From Okapia johnstoni (Eukaryota; Chordata; Mammalia; Artiodactyla; Giraffidae): a DNA stretch of 64,000 bases. Position 1 is the first letter of the stretch. The number at the start of each line of letters is the position of its first letter. Both the position numbers and the translations under genes were made by a program. Under the pieces are notes generated by a model. It did no database searches. It had not been told where the DNA came from and saw only the letters and a list, made by a program, of their open reading frames with translations. The stretch is taken from assembly GCA_024291935.2 (NCBI GenBank), contig CM044315.1, forward strand, positions 57,448,385-57,512,384, in the 5' to 3' direction. Positions 44,271-55,082 of this stretch are shown piece after piece.

Positions 44271-44563
44271 CTGCCACAAAGCAATGTCATAGCTCATGAG
44301 GTTTATGCAAAATATAGCTATTGCTTATTAGTTATTAAAATGCTGTATAAATGAAAAATGGTTATCTTTACATTAAAAATATCAGAAATATATTTGTAGC
44401 AAATACATATACTAATTTTTGATTATTGTGCACAATATAAAAAACTCAAATTCAAACGAAAAATATCAATATCCTACTACATGAATAAGCAAAGAGTATA
44501 TAGACTTACTGTTTCTCAAGGTTACAAATAATTAATAAACAGGAAAAAATGTCTGTCCTCACT
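44271..44563. other. Unique AT-rich DNA
   Basis: Nothing recognised. Confidence 0.45.
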
Positions 44564-44866
44564 AATTATCTTATGTATGTATGTGAAAGTCACTCAGTCA
44601 TGTCTTACTCTTTGTGATCCCATGGACTATACAGTCCACGGAATTCTCCAGGCCAGAATACTGGAGTGGGCAGCCATTCCCTTCTCCAGGGGATCTTCCC
44701 AACCTAGGGATCAAACACAGGTCTCCCACTTTGCAGATGAATTCTGTACCATCTGAGCCAGTCTCTTCTCTAGCAGATCTTCCCAACCGAGGAATCTAGC
44801 CAGGGTCTCCTGCATTGCAGGTGGATTCTTTACCAGCTGAGCTACCAGGGAAGACCAATTATCTTA
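44564..44866 (-). mobile_element. Bov-tA SINE with duplicated tRNA-like head, 10-bp TSD
   Basis: Reverse Bov-tA. The tRNA-like head appears twice in tandem: once ending cagatgaattctgtaccatc and again ending gcaggtggattctttaccag, gctgagctaccaggg. The flanks aattatctta at 44564-44573 and 44857-44866 match, so one insertion (44574-44856) carried both heads. Confidence 0.9.
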
Positions 44867-44878
44867 GAAATATAGATT

Positions 44879-46067
44879 AAAGCAGCATTCAGTTCAGTTC
44901 AGTCACTCAGTCGTGTCTGACTCTTTGCGACCCCATAAACCGCAGCATGCCAGGCCTCCCTGTCCATCACCAACTCCCAGAGTCCACCCAAACCCATATC
45001 CATTGAGTCGGTGATGCCATCCAACCATCTCATCCTCTGTCATCCCCTTCTCCTCCTGCCCTCAATCTTTCCCAGCATCAGGGTCTTTTCAAATGAGTCA
45101 CCTCTTCGCATCAGGTGGCCAAAGTATTGGAGTATCAGCTTCAACATCCGTCCTTCTGATGAACACCAGGACTGATCTCCTTTAGGATGGACTGGTTGGA
45201 TCTCCTTGCAGTCCAGGGGACTCTCAAGAGTCTTTTCCAACACCACAGTTCAAAAGCATCAATTCTTTGGATCTCAGGCTTCTTTATAGTCCAACTCTCA
45301 CATCCATACATGACCACTGGAAAAACCATAGCCTTGACTAGACGGACCTTTGTTGACAAAGTAATGTCTCTGCTTTTTAATATACTGTCTAGGTTGGTCA
45401 TAACTTTCCTTCCAAGGAGTAAGCGTCTTTTAATTTCATAACTGCAATCACCCTCTGCAGTGATTTTGGAGCCCATAAAAATAAAGTCAGCCACTGTTTC
45501 CACTGTTTCCCCATCCATTTCCCATGAAGTGATGGGACCAGATGCCATGATCTTAGTTTTCTGAATGTTGAGCTTGAAGCCAACTTTTTCACTCTCCTCT
45601 TTCACTTTCATCAAGAGGCTCTTTAGTTCTTCTTCACTTTCTGCCATAAGGGTGGTGTTATCTGCATATCTGAGGTTATTGATATTTCTCCCAGCAATCT
45701 TGATTCCAGCTTGTGCTTCCTCCAGCCCAGCGTTTCTCATGATGTACTCTGCGCTGGATCATCAAAAAAGCAAGAGAGTTCCAGAAAACCATCTATTTCT
45801 GCTTTATTGACTATGCCAAAGCCTTTGACTATGTGGATCACAGTAAACTGTGGAAAATTCTTAAAGAGATGGGAATACCAGACCACCTGACCTGCCTCTT
45901 GAGAAACCTGTATGGAGGTTAGGAAGCAACAGTTAGAACAGGACATGGAACAACAGACTGGTTCCAAATAGGAAAAGGAGTATGTCAAGGCTGTATATTG
46001 TCACCCTGCTTATTTAACTATATGCAGAGTACATCATGAGAAACACTGGGCCAGAGAAAGCAGCATT
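44879..46067 (-). mobile_element. BovB LINE with inverted 5' segment and 11-bp TSD
   Basis: Bases 44890-45753 are reverse BovB from the 3' terminus to the gcagagtacatcat site; the minus frame 45141-45740 (199 codons) reads NINNLRYADNTTLMAESEEE, with YADN replacing YADD, and on through [16 protein letters not shown]. At about 45754 the orientation flips: 45754-46056 reads forward, with the RT segment FCFIDYAKAFDYVDHSKLWK and on to gcagagtacatcatgagaaac. Both halves share that ~25-bp end. Identical flanks aaagcagcatt (44879-44889, 46057-46067) show a single insertion event. Confidence 0.95.
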
Positions 46068-46469
46068 AGGAATACCATTTTATGTATAAAATATTTATAA
46101 AATGTCAGTCTCAGAAATTCTCGGTTATTTTGTTGATGATATTATCATATATTAATTAAAAAGCCCCTTTAAAAGCAAAACCTATGAATTGTACTGTTAG
46201 GAATTTAGGGAAGCTAGGGAAACAAGTTAAAGGGATGAAAAAAGCAGAAGCATGAAGGTTTCCAGTGTAATCTTATTTCTAGTAATAAAAACTGGCAATA
46301 ATTTAAATATCCAGCATTAGGGGAGAGATTTAGGTCCCTATAGCAGTCATTATGAATATGGATAGAAACACACAAAAAAAGATTTGAAATTGAAAGTTAC
46401 ATGGAAAAAGAAAATAACAGCTGTCATATGTGGGTTTTTTTCCTGATGGCTCTTCATGTCCTCCCTTTT
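46068..46469. other. Unique non-coding DNA
   Basis: Nothing recognised. Confidence 0.45.
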
Positions 46470-46640
46470 TTTCTCCTCTCAGAGCAACAATATGCAAAAG
46501 GCACATTAGTCCTACTTTACATGTTAGACAATTGAGGCTTAGGGGTGTTTTGTCTCAGGACTCACAATAGCTGAAGAGCCTGCACTCAAACCTAGATCTG
46601 TCAAACTTGAAAGCCTTGCTGCCAATAGACTATGGCCAAA
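46470..46640 (-). repeat. MIR SINE, reverse orientation
   Basis: ctactttacatgttagacaa, ttgaggcttaggggtgtttt, actcacaatagctgaagagc, ctcaaacctagatctgtc. Reverse MIR. Confidence 0.65.
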
Positions 46641-47884
46641 CTGTGGGCATAGTCATATAGCACGTATGTCTATCAAGGATTATAGGCAAAAATAAATTGT
46701 AGCTCTAGGATGGTAGAAATCTGGGTAGTTCCAAAGAATGCTATCCTTTAAAAAAAAACTGCCATTGGGAGAAACAAACTAACAAAAAATTGTCATTGCC
46801 CTCTCAGTAGAAAAGGAGAAAAAAATTACGTGCAGTGTAACATTTCATAATTAACTGTTTTAATATATTCTCTTAAAGTTTGGCAATGTGTATATATATA
46901 TATTTTTTACAATTTCTCACTGGCATTATGAGAACACTTTCCCCAAACCTATCCACCAATTAGTTGAGGATATATACCACCAGGTCTTCAGAAAATTTTT
47001 TTAAGTCACTAGAAACTCTACGCAGATTCAGAGCAATGACAAAATACAAAAGTTTCTCCCAGTGAACAGCCCAGACCAGTTCTGGCCAGGAGATAATCCT
47101 GAGGTGGGGAAAATGGAGGGGCACCATTTGGCTAAAGTAGGCCAGCTAACCCACTCCAGGTGTGCCCTTCCCTGGGACAAAATCTTTGCACAAGAAGGGA
47201 AAATGTCACCATTTTGGTGACTGTCTACTGTCTTTTACCTTTGGGGATCAACACTTGGTTCATGATACCCTAACACATATGGCATTACTTTATCAAGTCA
47301 GTAACCCTGCCAACATCCCAAAACACACAACTTTCTGTAGCAGACTCAAGGCATGGGGTATATTTCTTTTGGCTCTGTCTTGCCCTTATGAAACATGTAC
47401 CTTTTATGCTACGGTAGGGTCTTTTATGTGCTTCAAAGGCCCTTTATATCTGTTTTGCCATCTGAGATAACATCACGTCAGTATTTGCAAGAGAAAACAT
47501 AATAGATATGACCAGAGAACAATGGGGCTGTCTGCAGAGGTGGAAACATTCTCCAACATACTTCTCAATATAGTCCATTCCAGATCATGCCCTGTTTCGT
47601 AGGGGAAATTGAGGCACATAGACATTTAGTGATTTTGCTGGAAATCATTGGCAGTGAAGACAACCGGAAGCCAGGTTTATAAGTCTAGTGTTCATTCTCC
47701 CACTGTGCCTCTATTGTGTTATTTTTCTTGAGAATTAGAAACAAATACTTTCAGACAGATTGGAATCCAATTGCCATTTAAAGCTAAAGGTCTCCGAGGA
47801 TTGTAATTTTATATTTTGTAATTGCAGTAAGCTTTATAATAATGAAAGGAGTCGAGCAAGTTATCATGTTCATTCTAGACAAGT
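46641..47884. other. Unique non-coding DNA
   Basis: A short ta run lies at 46890-46905. The 102-codon frame 47162-47470 has no domain. No repeat recognised, though 47600-47700 is weakly MIR-like. Confidence 0.45.
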
Positions 47885-48075
47885 CCTGCCCGATAGAACT
47901 TTTTATGGTGATTGAAACATTCTACACCTGTGCTGTTCAGGACAGTAGCTGCTTCTGTGTTTGCCTGATCACTTGACTGTGGCTCATCCAACTGGGGAAG
48001 TGAGTTTTTAACTGTGTTTATTTAAATTTAAATCCCCACATGTACTAATAGCTTTAGTATTGGACAACACAGTAC
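47885..48075 (+). repeat. Old interspersed repeat of unknown name
   Basis: Same family as 17975-18785 and 55246-55770: cctgtgctgttcaggacag, gactgtggctcatccaac, ttatttaaatttaaatcccc, tattggacaacacag. Confidence 0.45.
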
Positions 48076-48119
48076 TAGACTTTTCAATACTTTCTTGCCA
48101 TCTTCACTTAGATGTCTTC

Positions 48120-48480
48120 AAATGAACGAGGTCAAATCAGAATTCTTGATTTTCCTTCCTCCCTCAACCTGTTTCTCCCCCAGTAAAGCCATCATCAACC
48201 TAGTTGCTTAAACCGAAACCTGTGTATCATCTCAGCCCCTTCCTCTCCCTCATTTCCTGTACCCCCTTTATCAGCAGGTCCTAGCTGTTTTACCTCCAGA
48301 ACCTGTACTGAATCCACCTGTTTCTCTCCATCTCTGCTGCGACCACCCTAGGCCAAGGTACCATCATACCTCTTCTGCACAATTTAGTGACCTCAGAATT
48401 GGTTACCACTGATATATTTGTTCACTGTTGCCTTTTCTAGACTCCTCCATACAGCTTCCAAAGAGACATTGTTAAGCTTT
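48120..48480 (+). repeat. L2 LINE fragment, left of a BovB insertion
   Basis: Collinear with L2: tgtatcatctcagccccttc, cagcaggtcctagctgtttt, tctccatctctgctgcgacc, taccatcatacctcttctgc, ctccatacagcttccaaaga. Confidence 0.65.
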
Positions 48481-48584
48481 TCATTGGGTTGCATCACTCT
48501 GTGCTTGTATGAAAGCATTTGTAGAATTTATCACTGTTGGAACTTCTCTTCTTTTCTTGTTTGTACACTTACTTTCTGTCTCCT

Positions 48585-48905
48585 ATTGCAATATAGGAAA
48601 TCAGTCCTGAACGTTCATTGGAAGGACTGATGTTGAAGCTGAAACTCCAATACTTTGGCCACCTGATGCGAAGAGCTGACTCATTTGAAAAGACCCTGAT
48701 GCTGGGAAAGATTGAAGGTGGGAGGAAAAGGGGATGACAGAGGATGAGATGGTTGGATGGCATCACCGACTCAATGGACAGGAGTTTGCATAAACTCCGG
48801 GAGTTGGTGATGGACAGGGAGGCCTGGCATGCTGCAGTCCATGGGGTCGCAAAGAGTCGGACACAACTGAGGGACTGAACTGACTGACTGACTGATTGCA
48901 ATATA
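48585..48905 (+). mobile_element. BovB LINE 3' end (about 299 bp) with perfect 11-bp TSD
   Basis: Forward BovB: ggaaatcagtcctgaacgtt, ggttggatggcatcaccgac, gtcgcaaagagtcggacaca, ending in (gact)n. The flanks attgcaatata at 48585-48595 and 48895-48905 are identical, giving 48596-48894. Confidence 0.96.
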
Positions 48906-49010
48906 ACGACCCCTATGTCAGGAACCCTATTAACTCATTTACAGCTGTATCTCCAGCACCAACAACTGTGTCTGGCCCTTAATTTGCACTCTGTAAACCT
49001 CTCAAGAATA
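48906..49010 (+). repeat. L2 3' end, right of the BovB insertion
   Basis: ctgtatctccagcaccaaca, actgtgtctggcccttaat, gcactctgtaaacctc. Probably continues the L2 at 48120. Confidence 0.5.
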
Positions 49011-49929
49011 ATTAAATTACTGTTTATCATGGAAGGAGATGAGATAGCAGGAATCAAAAATGAAGATTTATAATTTGGTTGTTAATATCTGAGAGGATGC
49101 TGACATCCATATTCATGAGAAATTGATGGTTTCTTTTACATTCTGGATGCAAGTAGGGAGGGTGGGTATTATGGCTAATTGTATTAATATTTATCTCTTA
49201 GTGGATAGGCTGGGCCAAAGTCTTGATGCAATCTCTGATGTGAGCCAGAAGAAACTCTTTTGTTCTCTAGAAGTCTATGTACGTCCCAGATGGTGAAGTT
49301 TTTGTCTTTCCTATTGTTATTGAAAGAGCAAAGTGTCCTTCTACAGGGACTTTTATATCCATCCAAGGAAAGTTTAGATATTGATGGAAAGAAACATATT
49401 ATGAAATTCTAGGGTAGAAAATGGCACAGCCGTGTTTGAACAGCTATAGGAGGTTTTTCAACATGAGGCTGTTGTTTTTTAAAAATATATATTTGGAATG
49501 TACTTATAGCCAATTATTTGAAACCAAGGAAACCTTTAATAAATAGAATTTTGTATCCTTTTTTGCTTGAATATTGCCTTTTTTAAAGGAAAATATCTTT
49601 TCTGGCATTTCTTTATGATGGCCAGCCAAAGCTTTTTAGAGGGCGTATTATTACTTAAATCCATGTGCAAAAGTGAAATGAAACCAATGAACTTGGGAGT
49701 CTAGTCAAGTCAGCCAAGATCTGAGTTGCTTCTGTTCCCTCTGGTTTTAAACAGGCCTAGGAAATGACTGCTCTCAGTACGGGCTAAATTTAAAAGATGA
49801 AGTTAAAGCTTGCTTTATTCGAGTGTGTATTTGGAGACTTTTCTCCCTGTGTGCTTCTATTATGCCCAAGTTTGTAGCCCATATTCCCTGTCCTTCCAGT
49901 TCTGTGCCAGTGTTTTTGTGTGTGTGCCT
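49011..49929. other. Unique non-coding DNA
   Basis: Nothing recognised. Confidence 0.45.
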
Positions 49930-50040
49930 TTATAGAGTATTTGCTGTATACCAAACACCTTGCAAGGTCCTAGAAAGACAAGGATGAGTTGGATACATTC
50001 TCATCCTCCAGAGATTCTGCAAACAAGGTAGCAAAGAGGC
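49930..50040 (-). repeat. L2 3' end, reverse orientation
   Basis: gagtatttgctgtataccaa, acaccttgcaaggtcctaga, cattctcatcctccagagat. Reverse L2 terminus. Confidence 0.5.
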
Positions 50041-50144
50041 CAGTAAATGAAAAACTGAAACTCAGGAGCCACTCAGATTAGCAGAGAGAAGTGCAGGAGC
50101 AATGAGAGTAGAAGGCAGGGAAACAGTGAGAGGCAAGCATGATG

Positions 50145-50720
50145 CAGCCTTAAGAGTGCAGGCTCAGGACCGGAAAACAAACTTATGGTTACCAAAGGGA
50201 AAATGGTGGGGAGGGGAAAGTTCAGATTGGGATTAACAATACGTACCACGTATATAAAATAGATAAACAAGAACCTACTGTATAGCACAGAGAACTATAT
50301 TCAGTATCTTGTAATAACCTATAATGGAAAAGTATTTTAAAATGTGTATATATGTATACTTATATTCTTTATACATTTATAAAATGTATAAAGAATCATT
50401 TTGAATATACACCTGAATCATGTTGCTGTACACCTGAAACTAACACAACACTGTAAATCAAATATACTTAAAAAAAAAGAATATAGGCTCTGGAACCAAG
50501 CTGCCTGGGTTCACAGCGTGTCTCTGCCATTTGTAAACTGTGTGACCTTAGGCTACTGACTTGAGCTCTGTGCCTCAGTGTGCTTACCTGCTAAATGGGG
50601 TAATAAAATAACCCATTTCATGAGGTTACTCAGATGATTAAAGGAGCACGTAAAGCACTTGAAATAGTGCCTGGCATGTAGCTCTGTAAAGATCAGCTTT
50701 TATTATTATCTGTAGTAATG
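50145..50720 (+). repeat. MIR SINE split by L1
   Basis: The left scrap agagtgcaggctc precedes the L1; the right part runs ataggctctggaaccaagc, tgcctgggttcacagcgtg, actgtgtgaccttaggctac, ctgtgcctcagtgtgcttac, atgaggttactcagatgat, agtgcctggcatgtagct. A well-preserved MIR. Confidence 0.85.
50166..50480 (+). mobile_element. L1 3' end, forward
   Basis: Forward L1 3' UTR: acttatggttaccaaaggg, tactgtatagcacagagaac, atcttgtaataacctataat, gctgtacacctgaaactaac, acaacactgtaaatcaaata, then an A-rich tail. The flanks gagtgcaggctc and gaatataggctc form an imperfect TSD inside a MIR. Confidence 0.85.
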
Positions 50721-50988
50721 GTACATGATTATTGGTTGAATTGAGTGAATAATGCTTTACTGCTTTTACTGCAGAGAAGTTGTCCCTACACTAGCCATGG
50801 GAGTTCACACAGGCTCCCCAGAAGTTTTGATTTTTTTGACTGAGACTTGAAGGCAGGCAGATACTGCGGGGAAAGGACATTCTTGACAAAAAGAACAGTC
50901 TTTGGCAAAGATGCAGAGAAGTGGGAGAGTGGTAGTATTTAGGGACCTATAAATAGGTTTGTGTGGGTAAAGGACAAGATGGCCACCA
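50721..50988. other. Unique non-coding DNA
   Basis: Nothing recognised. Confidence 0.45.
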
Positions 50989-51030
50989 GAGGGACTTCCC
51001 TGGTAGTACAATGGCGAAGACTCTGTGTGT
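50989..51030 (+). repeat. CHR-type tRNA-Glu-derived SINE head
   Basis: agggacttccctggtagtac, aatggcgaagactctgtgtg. This is the head of a cetartiodactyl CHR SINE, truncated after about 40 bp. Confidence 0.6.
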
Positions 51031-51110
51031 GTAGATCTGATTTTGCTCACTAATTATGATTTCTTTGTGTGGGGGGCGGGGAGGGGAAGGGGGCACAGAT
51101 TCAGTTCAGT

Positions 51111-52618
51111 TCAGTCACTCAGTCGTGTCCAACTCTTTGCGACCCCATGGACTGCAGCACACCAGGCCTCACTGTCAATCACCAACTCCTGGAGTTTACT
51201 CAAACGCATGTCCATTGAGTCGCTAATGCCTTCCAACCATCTCATCCTCTGTCGTCCCCTTCTCCTCCCACCGTCAATCTTCCCCAACATCAGGGTCTTT
51301 TCAGATGAGTCAGTTCTTTGCATCAGGTGGCCAAAGTATTGGAATTTCAGCTTCAACATCAGTCCTTCTGATGAACACCCAGGACTGATCTCCTTTAGGA
51401 TGGACTGGTTGGATCTCCTTGCAGTCCAAGGGACTCTCAAGAGTCTTCTCCAACACCACAGTTCAAAAGCGTAAATTCTTCGGAGCTCAGCCTTCTTTAT
51501 AGTCCAACTCTCACATCCATACATGACTACTGGAAAAACCATAGCCTTGACTAGATGGACCTTTGTTGACAAAGTTATATCTCTGCTTTTTAATATGCTG
51601 TATAGGTTGGTCATAACTTTCCTTCCAAGGAGTAAGCGTCTTTTAATTTCATGGCTGCAGTCATCATCTGCAGTGATTTTGGAGCCCCAAAAAAATAAAG
51701 TCTGTCACTGTTTCCACTGTTTCCCCATCTGTTTGCCATGAAGTGATGGGACTGGATGCCATGATCTTAGTTTTCTAAATGTTGAGCTTGAAGCCAACTT
51801 TTTCACTCTCCTCTTTCACTTTCATCAAGAGGCTCTTTGGTTCTTCTTCACTTTCTGCCATAAGGGCAGTGTCATCTGCATATCTGAGGTTATTGATATT
51901 TCTCCCAGCAATCTTGATTCCAGCTTGTGCTTTATCCAGCCCAGCGTTTCTCATGAGGTACTCTGCATATAAGTTAAATAAGCAGGGTGACAATATACAG
52001 TCTTGACGTACTCCTTTTCCTATTTGGAACCAGTCTGTTGTTCCATGTCCAGTTCTAACTGTTGCTTCCTGACCTGCATACAGGCTTCTCAAGAGGCAGG
52101 TCAGGTGGTCTGCTATTTGCATCTCTTTAAGAATTTTCCACAGTTTGTTGTGATCCACACAGTCAAAGGCTTTGGCATAATCAATAAAGCAGAAATAGAT
52201 GGTTTTCTGGAACTCTTGCTTTTTCGATGATCCAGCGGATGTTGGAAATTTGATCTTTAGTTCCTCTGCCTTTTCCAAAACCAGCTTGAACATCTGGAAT
52301 TTCATGGTTCAAGTATTGTTGAAACCTGGCTTGGAGAATTTTGAGCATTACTTGACTAATGTGTGAGGTTTGAGCATTCTTTGGCATTGGCTTTTTTGGG
52401 ATTGGAATGAAAACTGACCTTTTCCAGTCCTGTGGCTACTGCTGAGTTTTCCAAATTTGCTGGCATATTGAGTGCAGCACTTTCACAGCATCATCTTTTA
52501 GGATTTGAAATAGCTCAGCTGGAATTCCATCACCTCCACTAGCTTTGTTCGTAGTGATGCTTCCTAAGACCCACTTGACTTCACATTCCAGAGTGTCTGG
52601 CTCTAGGTGAGTGATCAC
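51111..52618 (-). pseudogene. BovB reverse transcriptase and C-terminal domain remnant
   Basis: Minus-strand frames at 52436-52618, 52181-52387, 51775-52305 and 51111-51614 carry consecutive parts of the RTE-type RT: a finger segment (NKASGGDGIPAELFQILKDD), a QARFQQYLNHEIPDVQAGF segment, the palm Asp motif (FIDYAKAFDCVDHNKLWK), and the catalytic YADDTALM box at about residues 128-135 of the 176-codon frame. The C-terminal domain follows after a frameshift near 51775. A stop between KTQQ and the next segment and at least two frameshifts prevent a full product. Confidence 0.88.
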
Positions 52619-53179
52619 AGCATCGTGATTATCTGGGTCATGAAGATCTTTTCTGTACAGTTCTTCTGTGTATTCTTGCCACCTCTTCTTAATATCTTAG
52701 GCTTCTGTTTGGTCCATACCATTTCTGTCCTTAATTGTGCCCATCTTTGCATTAAATTCCCTTGGTATCTCTAATTTTCTTCAAGAGATCTCTAGTCTTT
52801 CCCATTCTATTGTTTTCCTCTATTTATTTGCATTGATCACTGAGGAAGGCTTTATCTCTCCTTGCTATTCTTTGGAACTCTGCATTCAAATGGGTATATC
52901 TTTCCTTTTCTCCTTTGCCTTTTGATTCTCTTCTTTTCACCACTATTTGTAAGACCTCCTCAGACAACTATTTTGCTTTTTTGCATTTCTTTTTCTTGGG
53001 TGTGGTCTTGATCCCTGTCTCCTGTATAGTGTCACGAACCTCCGTCCATAGTTCCTCAGGCACTCTGTCTATCAGATCTAGTCCCTTAAATCTATTTCTC
53101 ACTTCCACTGTATAATTGTAAGGGATTTGGTTTAGGTCATACCTGAATGATCTAGTGATTTTTCCCTACTTTCTTCAAT

Positions 53180-54130
53180 TTAAGTCTAAATTTGGCAATA
53201 AGGAGTTTATGATCTGAGCGGCAGTCAGCTCCCGGTCCTGTTTTTGCTGACTGTATAGAGCTTCTCCATCTTTGGCTGCAAAGAATATAATCAGTCTGAT
53301 TTCAGTGTTGACCATCTGGTGATGTCCATGTGTAGAGTCTTCTCTTGTATTGTTGGAAGTGGGTGTTTGCTATGACAGTGCATTCTCTTGCCAAAACTCG
53401 GTTAACCTTTGCCCTGCTTCATTCTGTACTCCAAGGCCAAATTTGCCTGTTACTCTAGGTGTTTCTTGACTTCCTACTTTTGCATTCCCGTCCCCTATAA
53501 TGAAAAGGACATCTTTTTGGGGTGTTATTTATAGAAGGTCTTGTAGGTCTTCATAGAACCGTTCAACTTCAGCTTCTTCAGCATTACTGGTCGGGGCATA
53601 GACTTGGATTGCTGTGATATTGAATGGTTTGCCTTGGAAATGAACAGAGATCATTCTGTCATTTTTGAGATTGCATCCAAGTACCAAACCCTTTTGTTGA
53701 CTGTGATGGCTACTCCATTTCTTCTAAGGGATTCTTGCCCACAGTAGTAGATACAATGGTCATCTGAGTTAAATTCACCCATTCCAGTCCATTTTAGTTC
53801 GCTGATTCCTAAAGTGTTGACATTCACTGTTGCCATCTCCTGTTTGACCACTTCCAATTTGCCTTAATTCATGGACCTAACATTCCAGCTTCCTGTGCAA
53901 TATTGCTCTTTACAGCATCGGACCTTGCTTCCATCACCAGTCACATGCACAACTGGGTGGTGTTTTTGCTTTGGCTCCATCCCATCATTCTTTATGGAGT
54001 TATTTCTCCACTGATCTCCAGTAGTATATTGGGCACCTGCCAATCTGGGGAGTTCATCTTTCAGTGTCCTATCTTTTTGCCTTTTCATACTGTTCATGGG
54101 GTTCTCAAGGCAAGAATACTGAAGTGGTTT
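53180..54130 (-). pseudogene. BovB endonuclease domain remnant
   Basis: The minus strand reads, in several frames, RTGSWNVRSMN (end of the frame 53864-54184), then LGISELKWTGMGEFNSDDH and CGQESLRRNGVAITVN (53651-53857), APTSNAEEAEVERFYEDL (about 53600-53535), GDGNAKVGSQET (about 53500) and ADCRSDHKLLIA (about 53225-53190). The Asn, Glu, Asp/Asn and His positions expected of the APE-type endonuclease fold remain readable. A frameshift near 53690 and an in-frame stop separating MN from the next segment disable it. Confidence 0.85.
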
Positions 54131-54137
54131 GCCATTC

Positions 54138-54180
54138 CCTTCTCCAGTGGACCTCACAAAATGAGGTCCACTAGAGAAGG
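54138..54180. repeat. 19-bp foldback at the BovB 5' junction
   Basis: The left arm 54138-54156 (ccttctccagtggacctca) and the right arm 54162-54180 are inverted repeats with one mismatch, separated by 5 nt (caaaa). The right arm ends one base before the TSD copy at 54182. Seen directly in the sequence; see findings. Confidence 0.9.
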
Positions 54181-54189
54181 ACACAGATT

Positions 54190-54634
54190 AATCAAGTGAA
54201 ACAGTGTGTTTACCTAGTTCCTTTCTACCTCCTACCCCTGCTAGGACAGACACAGAGATGTCTGTCTTACAGACTCATTTGAGAGTCACATGAAAGTGAT
54301 AGACTGACTGTTCCCTCAGAAAAATCACAAAGATACAATTTTCCAGATACCCCACATTGCCCTCCCCCTGAATCCCCATCTTGATCATCCAAACAGACCC
54401 CTTGGATGCAAGGCAGTCTTTTTGACCCAAAGCTTGCCTGTGGTTTTTGTATTCCCACTCCAAATTATTTTAAATTTAATTTGCTAGCACATCCCATAAC
54501 TCCTCTATCTGCCATCACTGCTATTATCTGACCATGTGTCATGGGATCAGCCTTGGATCACTTGATGGTTAAAATTAAAACTGAAAGTAATTATTAATAT
54601 CTTATTTTGAGCCGTTCAAATTTAACTTGAGAGT
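54190..54634. other. Unique non-coding DNA
   Basis: Nothing recognised. Confidence 0.45.
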
Positions 54635-54998
54635 ATAGTGGCTACAGGCATGGGCTCTGGAGGCCAGCTAAGTAGATTAGAATCCCAGCTCTTTTAGTAT
54701 CTTATTAACCTCTCCGTGCCTCAGTTTCCTCATTACAAAATACCATGATGCTGGGAAAGATTGAAGGCAAGAGAAGAAGGGGGTGACAGAGGATGAGATG
54801 ATTGGATAGCATCACTGACTCAATGGATGAGTTTGAGCCAATTCCAGGAGATAGTGAAGGACAGGGAAGCCTGGCATGCTGCAGGCCATGGGGTTGCAAA
54901 GAGTCAGACATGGCTTTGCGACTGAACAACAACATGAAGTTATTGTGAGGGTTCATTAAACTAACAAGGGAGCTTGCCGAGGGCACACGATGAGTGCT
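54635..54998 (+). repeat. MIR SINE split by a BovB 3' end
   Basis: Left part: gagtatagtggctacaggc, atgggctctggaggccagc, aatcccagctcttttag, cctctccgtgcctcagtttc. Right part from 54935: gaagttattgtgagggttca, ttaaactaac. The BovB fragment lies between. Confidence 0.75.
54746..54934 (+). mobile_element. BovB LINE 3' end (about 190 bp)
   Basis: Forward BovB: atgatgctgggaaagattg, agaggatgagatgattgg, agatagtgaaggacaggga, gttgcaaagagtcagacatg, ending gcgactgaacaacaac. Inserted in a MIR; TSD not evident. Confidence 0.9.
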
Positions 54999-54999
54999 G

Positions 55000-55082
55000 T
55001 ATTGGGTTGGCCAATAAACTCGTTCAGCTTTTTCCATAGCATTGCATGGAAAACCCCAATGAATGTTTTGGGCAACCCAGTA
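55000..55082 (+). mobile_element. Mariner-type MITE, 79 bp, TA target duplication
   Basis: The ends are inverted repeats: ttgggttggccaataaac at the left and, read in reverse complement, ctgggttgcccaaaacat at the right. It is flanked by TA at 55000-55001 and 55081-55082, the hallmark of Tc1/mariner insertion. Non-coding; it needed a transposase from elsewhere. Confidence 0.88.

Larger units (their letters stand above)
51094..54189 (-). mobile_element. BovB LINE, nearly full length (about 3.08 kb), dead
   Basis: Reverse orientation, 51102-54181, flanked by cacagatt (51094-51101 and 54182-54189). The usual BovB length is about 3.2 kb. From its 5' end the minus strand shows a short leader, an apurinic-type endonuclease (WNVRSMN, ISELKWTGMGEF, GDGNAKVG, SDHKLL), a reverse transcriptase (NKASGGDGIPAELFQ, FIDYAKAFDCVDHNKLWKIL, YADDTALMAESEE) and the C-terminal domain ([16 protein letters not shown]). 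The reading frame is broken by stops (for example Trp to tag near 52441) and by frameshifts. The enzyme nicked target DNA and copied its own RNA there; related active copies mobilised the SINEs here. Confidence 0.96.
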
